From positions 1 to 18,309 of the forward strand of contig CAYURA010000014.1 of the NCBI GenBank assembly GCA_964446775.1: a DNA stretch of 18,309 bases. The letters are read 5' to 3'. Shown in pieces: positions 15,465 to 18,309 of this stretch (positions are counted from its first letter, which is position 1; the number at the start of each line of letters is the position of its first letter). A model generated the notes under the pieces. The model was not told where the DNA came from. It saw only the letters and a list, made by a program, of their open reading frames with translations, and searched no databases. Both the position numbers and the translations under genes were made by a program. Source of the DNA: GCA-002841655 sp964446775 (lineage in GTDB: Bacteria > Patescibacteriota > Patescibacteriia > Patescibacteriales > UBA12465).

Positions 15465-16856
15465 ATGAAAAAAGAAATTAATCAAAATCTAGATAAAATC
15501 GTATCACTTTGTAAACGACGCGGATTTATTTTTCCTTCTTCTGAAATTTATGGTGGCATGGCCGCTGTTTATGATTATGGGCCATATGGAGTTGAATTAG
15601 CAAACAACATAAAGCAATTATGGTGGAAAGAAATGACGCAACTTAGAGATGATATTGTTGGTTTAGATACAGCAATTTTTATGAGTCCTAAAGTTTGGGA
15701 GTCCTCAGGCCATGTCCAAAATTTTTCCGATCCTCTAACTGAATGTTGTAAGTGTCATACACGCTATCGTTTAGATACAATGTTAGAAGAAGTTGGAATT
15801 TTAGCTGATGAGAAAATGTCAGAAGAAGATATTAATAAAATATTTTCAGAAAATAAAGAAAAACTTAAATGTAAAAACTGTGGTTCACAAAATTTTAGTC
15901 AGGGAAAGAAATTCAATCTTTTGGTGAAATCTAATTTAGGTAATTTTACGGGTGATTGGGAGAAGGAAGCTAGCTATCTCCGTGGTGAGACCTGTCAAGG
16001 AATATATGTAAATTTTAAAAATGTTTTAGATTCTGCTAGGGTTAAAATTCCTTTTGGCATTGCTCAAATTGGAAAAGTTTTTCGTAATGAAATAACTGCT
16101 AGACAATTCATTTTTCGCACGAGAGAGTTTGAGCAGATGGAGATGCAATATTTTGTTCGACCAGATGATGATGATAAATACTATGAGATGTGGCGAGAGT
16201 TACGTTGGCAATTCTATTTAGATTTAGGATTTAAAGAAGAAAATTTACGTTGGCATGAGCATGAAAACTTAGCATTCTATGCTCAGGCAGCTTACGACAT
16301 TGAATATAATTTTTCTTTTGGATTCAAAGAATTAGAGGGTTTACACGCTCGTAGTGATTACGATCTTAAGGTCCATAGTGAGGCTTCAGGTCAATCCTTA
16401 AGTTATCATGATCCAGTTAGTAATGAAAAATATTTGCCTCATGTTATTGAAAGTTCGGCTGGAGTAGGTAGAATTTTTTTGGCATTGATTACTGAATTTT
16501 ATCGTGAAGAAAAGATATTAAGTGATACTAGGGTTGTTCTGTCTTTGCCGGTTAGTTTAGCTCCTATAAAAATAGCAGTTTTTCCTTTATTAAAAAATAG
16601 ACCAGAATTAGTGGCTAAGGCACGAGAAATTTTTAATTTATTAAAACTTAATTGGCGTTGTGAGTTTGATGATAATGGTAATATTGGTAAGCGTTATCGT
16701 CGACAAGATGAGATTGGTACACCTTTTTGTGTAACAATAGATTTTGATACTATAGATAAAGAGCAAGTGACAGTTAGATATCGTGATAGCATGGAGCAAG
16801 AAAAAATAGAAATAAAATATTTAAATAAATATTTTTTAGAAAAAATAAATGTATAG
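15465..16856 (+). CDS. glyS: Glycyl-tRNA synthetase, homodimeric (alpha2) type
   Basis: GlyRS charges tRNA-Gly. This 463-residue class II enzyme is the single-chain alpha2 form of archaea, eukaryotes, Gram-positives and many CPR bacteria, not the alpha/beta glyQ-glyS form. The N-terminus has RRGFIFPSSEIYGG and YDYGPYG, typical of this type. A zinc-like insert has CCKC (94-97) and CKNC (136-139). Motif 2 is FRNEITARQFIFRTREFEQMEM (from 206), motif 3 is ESSAGVGRIFLAL (329-341), and the anticodon-binding domain begins near 365 and includes the GKRYRRQDEIGTPFCVT segment. It is the third synthetase in the cluster. TAGGAAT just before ATG is only a weak, too-close Shine-Dalgarno. Confidence 0.96.
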   Translation: MKKEINQNLDKIVSLCKRRGFIFPSSEIYGGMAAVYDYGPYGVELANNIKQLWWKEMTQLRDDIVGLDTAIFMSPKVWESSGHVQNFSDPLTECCKCHTRYRLDTMLEEVGILADEKMSEEDINKIFSENKEKLKCKNCGSQNFSQGKKFNLLVKSNLGNFTGDWEKEASYLRGETCQGIYVNFKNVLDSARVKIPFGIAQIGKVFRNEITARQFIFRTREFEQMEMQYFVRPDDDDKYYEMWRELRWQFYLDLGFKEENLRWHEHENLAFYAQAAYDIEYNFSFGFKELEGLHARSDYDLKVHSEASGQSLSYHDPVSNEKYLPHVIESSAGVGRIFLALITEFYREEKILSDTRVVLSLPVSLAPIKIAVFPLLKNRPELVAKAREIFNLLKLNWRCEFDDNGNIGKRYRRQDEIGTPFCVTIDFDTIDKEQVTVRYRDSMEQEKIEIKYLNKYFLEKINV

Positions 16857-16909
16857 ATAATACAATAAAAAGATAGCATACGTTTTTTTAATTATATTTT
16901 AAAAAACTA

Positions 16910-16938
16910 TTGCCATTAAATTTTTAACGGAGTATAAT
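16910..16938 (+). promoter_or_regulatory. Strong promoter of the histone-like gene
   Basis: TTGCCA (16910-16915, five of six) and a perfect TATAAT (16933-16938) are separated by the ideal 17 bases. This is the best sigma-70-type promoter in the window. The predicted transcript starts near 16945 with an ~85-base AU-rich leader. Confidence 0.75.
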
Positions 16939-16997
16939 ATAATTACTTTTATAAAAATTATTTTAAAAAAATTATTTATTTTTTTAAAAAATATAGT

Positions 16998-17023
16998 TGG
17001 GAATTTTCCCAGAAAGGAGGTGA
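16998..17023 (+). promoter_or_regulatory. Leader hairpin and strong Shine-Dalgarno site
   Basis: AAAGGAGGTGA (17013-17023) is an 11-base match to the anti-Shine-Dalgarno sequence at the usual 16S rRNA 3' end, with GGAGG ending 8 bases before ATG at 17029. Directly upstream, TGGGAA (16998-17003) pairs with TTCCCA (17006-17011), which would leave the site exposed and could protect the mRNA 5' side. It is the only strong Shine-Dalgarno in the window and sets the start at 17029 rather than at the in-frame GTG at 17020. Confidence 0.8.
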
Positions 17024-17028
17024 ATAAT

Positions 17029-17250
17029 ATGGTCACAAAAAAAAATAAAGTTAAGAAGCCAGTAAACAAAATAGTTAAAAAAGTAACTCCAAAAAAACCG
17101 GTTAAGAAAGTAGCTAAAAAGGTGGTTAAGAAGGCGGTTAAAAAAGTAACTCCAAAAAAACCGGTTAAGAAAGTAGCTAAAAAGGTGGTTAAGAAGGCGG
17201 TTAAAAAAGTAACTCCAAAAAAAACAGTTAAGAAGAAAGTAAAAAAATAG
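17029..17250 (+). CDS. Histone H1-like lysine-rich repeat protein
   Basis: The 73-residue protein is nearly all Lys, Val, Pro, Thr and Ala, with no acidic residues. After a short lead (MVTKKNKVKKPV) come two identical 21-residue units (VKKVTPKKPVKKVAKKVVKKA) and a partial third ending in a Lys-rich tail. Such low-complexity tails occur in bacterial H1-like proteins (chlamydial Hc2, AlgP-type tails, Bordetella BpH1). They bind DNA or RNA without strict sequence preference and compact the nucleoid. The strong promoter, Shine-Dalgarno and terminator point to high expression from a single-gene transcript. The translation start is fixed by the Shine-Dalgarno site. A ribosome- or RNA-associated role is possible, since such basic repeats are not diagnostic. 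Confidence 0.85.
   Translation: MVTKKNKVKKPVNKIVKKVTPKKPVKKVAKKVVKKAVKKVTPKKPVKKVAKKVVKKAVKKVTPKKTVKKKVKK
17074..17235 (+). repeat. Perfect 63-base tandem repeat within the histone-like gene
   Basis: Positions 17074-17136 and 17137-17199 are identical, base for base, and a third partial copy runs from 17200 to about 17235. Identity at third codon positions means recent duplication or frequent homogenisation. The unit is a multiple of three, so copy-number change keeps the frame. Confidence 0.92.
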
Positions 17251-17293
17251 TTCGTAAGAAATAATTGAAGTGTGCAGTCAATTCTGAGAATTA

Positions 17294-17328
17294 TACAAAA
17301 AATACCGATTTTAACGGTATTTTTTGTA
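17294..17328 (+). terminator. Strong intrinsic terminator after the histone-like gene
   Basis: ACAAAAAATACCG (17295-17307) pairs perfectly with CGGTATTTTTTGT (17315-17327) around a seven-base loop, with one more T-A pair outside. Six T residues lie in the 3' arm, and A residues in the 5' arm make it work in either direction. It ends the transcript of the histone-like gene. Confidence 0.85.
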
Positions 17329-17364
17329 ATTAATATTTTATTTTTATTTTTATGTAGTTTCAGC

Positions 17365-17370
17365 TATAGT
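17365..17370 (+). promoter_or_regulatory. Candidate -10 element of the MBL-fold gene
   Basis: TATAGT matches the -10 consensus at five of six positions, but the -35 region (about 17342-17347) is only a T-rich stretch. The start would be near 17377, about 10 bases before ATG, giving a nearly leaderless mRNA. Confidence 0.35.
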
Positions 17371-17386
17371 TTGTTATATTTACTGA

Positions 17387-18223
17387 ATGACTAGAATCTA
17401 TTTATTATTATTAACTTTGATATTAATAATTTCTTCAATGACTCATATTGTTGTTAGCCATAAGGCTGAAGCTGTTTTTTTTAATGTTGGTCAAGGAGAC
17501 TCATATGCTTTTAAAACTAATGACAATAGAGTTATTTTAATTGACGGTGGCCCAGATTGGACTAGTCTTTATTGTTTAGGAAGATGGTTGAATTATTTTG
17601 AAAGAGAGATTGACACTATACTGCTTACCCATACACATAGCGATCATATTACTGCTTTACCAGAAATTATTAAAAGGTATAAAGTTAAAAAGATAATTTT
17701 ACCACATCGATTAATTGGCCCAGAGTCGATAGCACTTTTAGATTCTTTGAAGGCAAGTACAGAAATTATTTATCCGGAAAAAGAGTTTTGTTTTGATTTT
17801 AATCCTGATTGTTATTTATGTGTTTTACCTCCATCAACTAATTTTAAAAATTCTCAAGATGACAACGATCTATCCTTAGCAACATATTTTAATTGCTCGG
17901 GATTAAAAATATTCGGTGCGGGTGATGCTCCAAGCCCAAGGGAAAAGGAAATGATGTCTTCAAAACTCATTTCAACTACCGATATTTTAAAGATATCACA
18001 TCACGGTTCTAAATATTCATCTTCTATTGATTTCTTGAATTTTATTTCTCCTAAACTAGCTATTATCTCTGCGGGCAAGAACAATAGATATAAGCATCCT
18101 CATAGTGAACTTATTCACAGGCTTGAAGAGGCAGATTTGATAATTTGGCGAACAGATATTGAGGGGTCTGCATTATTTTATACGAGTAATAAAGAATTAT
18201 TTTCTAAACAAATAAATTGGTGA
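17387..18223 (+). CDS. Membrane-anchored ComEC/Rec2-type metallo-beta-lactamase-fold protein
   Basis: The 278-residue protein starts with a hydrophobic segment (about residues 4-20), a signal anchor or cleaved signal, followed by a metallo-beta-lactamase fold of the kind found at the C-terminus of the DNA-uptake channel ComEC. Markers are AVFFNVGQGDS (29-39), LIDGG (51-55), THTHSDH (81-87, ligands H82, H84, D86, H87), GAGD (177-180), SHHGS (204-208) and RYKHPHS (234-240). The domain is thought to act on DNA or phosphodiesters outside the membrane. The ComEC channel domain is absent, so this is a stand-alone exported hydrolase. It could serve nuclease-based nutrient scavenging, DNA uptake or envelope hydrolysis. 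It has its own weak promoter and follows a strong terminator, so it is probably transcribed alone. Confidence 0.9.
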   Translation: MTRIYLLLLTLILIISSMTHIVVSHKAEAVFFNVGQGDSYAFKTNDNRVILIDGGPDWTSLYCLGRWLNYFEREIDTILLTHTHSDHITALPEIIKRYKVKKIILPHRLIGPESIALLDSLKASTEIIYPEKEFCFDFNPDCYLCVLPPSTNFKNSQDDNDLSLATYFNCSGLKIFGAGDAPSPREKEMMSSKLISTTDILKISHHGSKYSSSIDFLNFISPKLAIISAGKNNRYKHPHSELIHRLEEADLIIWRTDIEGSALFYTSNKELFSKQINW

Positions 18224-18309
18224 AATATGGATTTTTCTTCCTGTGGATAAGACCATGTCCCGCCAATGTGATAATGTCATAGGGCTGGCAATATAGAAAT
18301 GTCATAGTT
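18224..18309. other. Right-edge segment with direct repeats; possible insertion-sequence end
   Basis: After the MBL-fold gene the sequence becomes less AT-rich. AATGTCATAG occurs at 18273-18282 and 18298-18307, 25 bases apart, and the related AATGTGAT at 18265-18272. Repeated TGTCA-type boxes near an element tip are seen in IS21-like and IS481-like insertion sequences, whose transposases bind several copies. No transposase is visible because the window ends here. A DnaA-box-like TGTGGATAA is at 18242-18250. Confidence 0.3.

Noticed and set aside
17020..17028. In-frame GTG start for the histone-like gene
   Set aside because: It lies inside the Shine-Dalgarno sequence; the ATG at 17029 has ideal spacing.
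17074..17235. CRISPR-like array
   Set aside because: The repeats are back to back without spacers and are translated as Lys-rich protein units.
18242..18250. TGTGGATAA, an exact DnaA-box match
   Set aside because: A single box without companions, an AT-rich unwinding region or a neighbouring dnaA/dnaN gene does not indicate a replication origin.

Overview
The window is AT-rich bacterial DNA (roughly 30% GC by eye), read with the standard genetic code: TAA, TAG and TGA all act as stops. Several traits suggest a small-genome Patescibacteria (CPR) lineage. The genes are dense and short, nearly all lack a Shine-Dalgarno site, PilB is a two-module fusion, there is a translin/TRAX-family gene, UvrA is shortened, and a lysine-rich histone-like protein is present. 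This placement is inference; there is no rRNA or ribosomal protein gene in the window to test it.

Layout. (1) 1-1378: the 3' part of a tRNA-Glu(UUC) gene with its terminator, then a ~1.3 kb segment with one minus-strand gene for an unknown membrane-anchored protein and a structured non-coding stretch. The segment ends in a second, truncated and mutated copy of the same tRNA 3' end. This is the arrangement left by site-specific integration into a tRNA gene, but no integrase lies inside. (2) 1762-4650 (+): a tight three-gene set of patatin-like lipase, GT4-like glycosyltransferase and cardiolipin-synthase-like PLD protein, probably for membrane lipid or surface glycan turnover. (3) 4757-7237 (+): a UvrA of only 826 residues that lacks the usual UvrB-binding domain. 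(4) 12392-7255 (-): a polytopic membrane protein, a tandem double PilB/GspE ATPase, a TRAX-like translin-family protein and a small YfcE/MJ0936-type phosphoesterase; the last three are closely packed. (5) 12512-16856 (+): tyrS, argS and glyS in a row. (6) 17029-17250 (+): a histone-H1-like Lys/Pro/Val repeat protein with the best promoter, the only strong Shine-Dalgarno site and the best terminator in the window. (7) 17387-18223 (+): a membrane-anchored ComEC-type metallo-beta-lactamase-fold protein. (8) 18224-18309: a composition shift with short direct repeats, possibly the edge of an insertion sequence cut by the window end.

Together the genes are mainly housekeeping (translation, DNA repair, envelope lipids, type IV pilus motor). 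The accessory signals are the tRNA-bounded segment at the left and the possible mobile-element edge at the right. The points most worth a second look are the integrase-less tRNA-bounded segment, the UvrA without its UvrB docking domain, the double PilB, and the bacterial TRAX-like protein with its acidic catalytic pattern intact.
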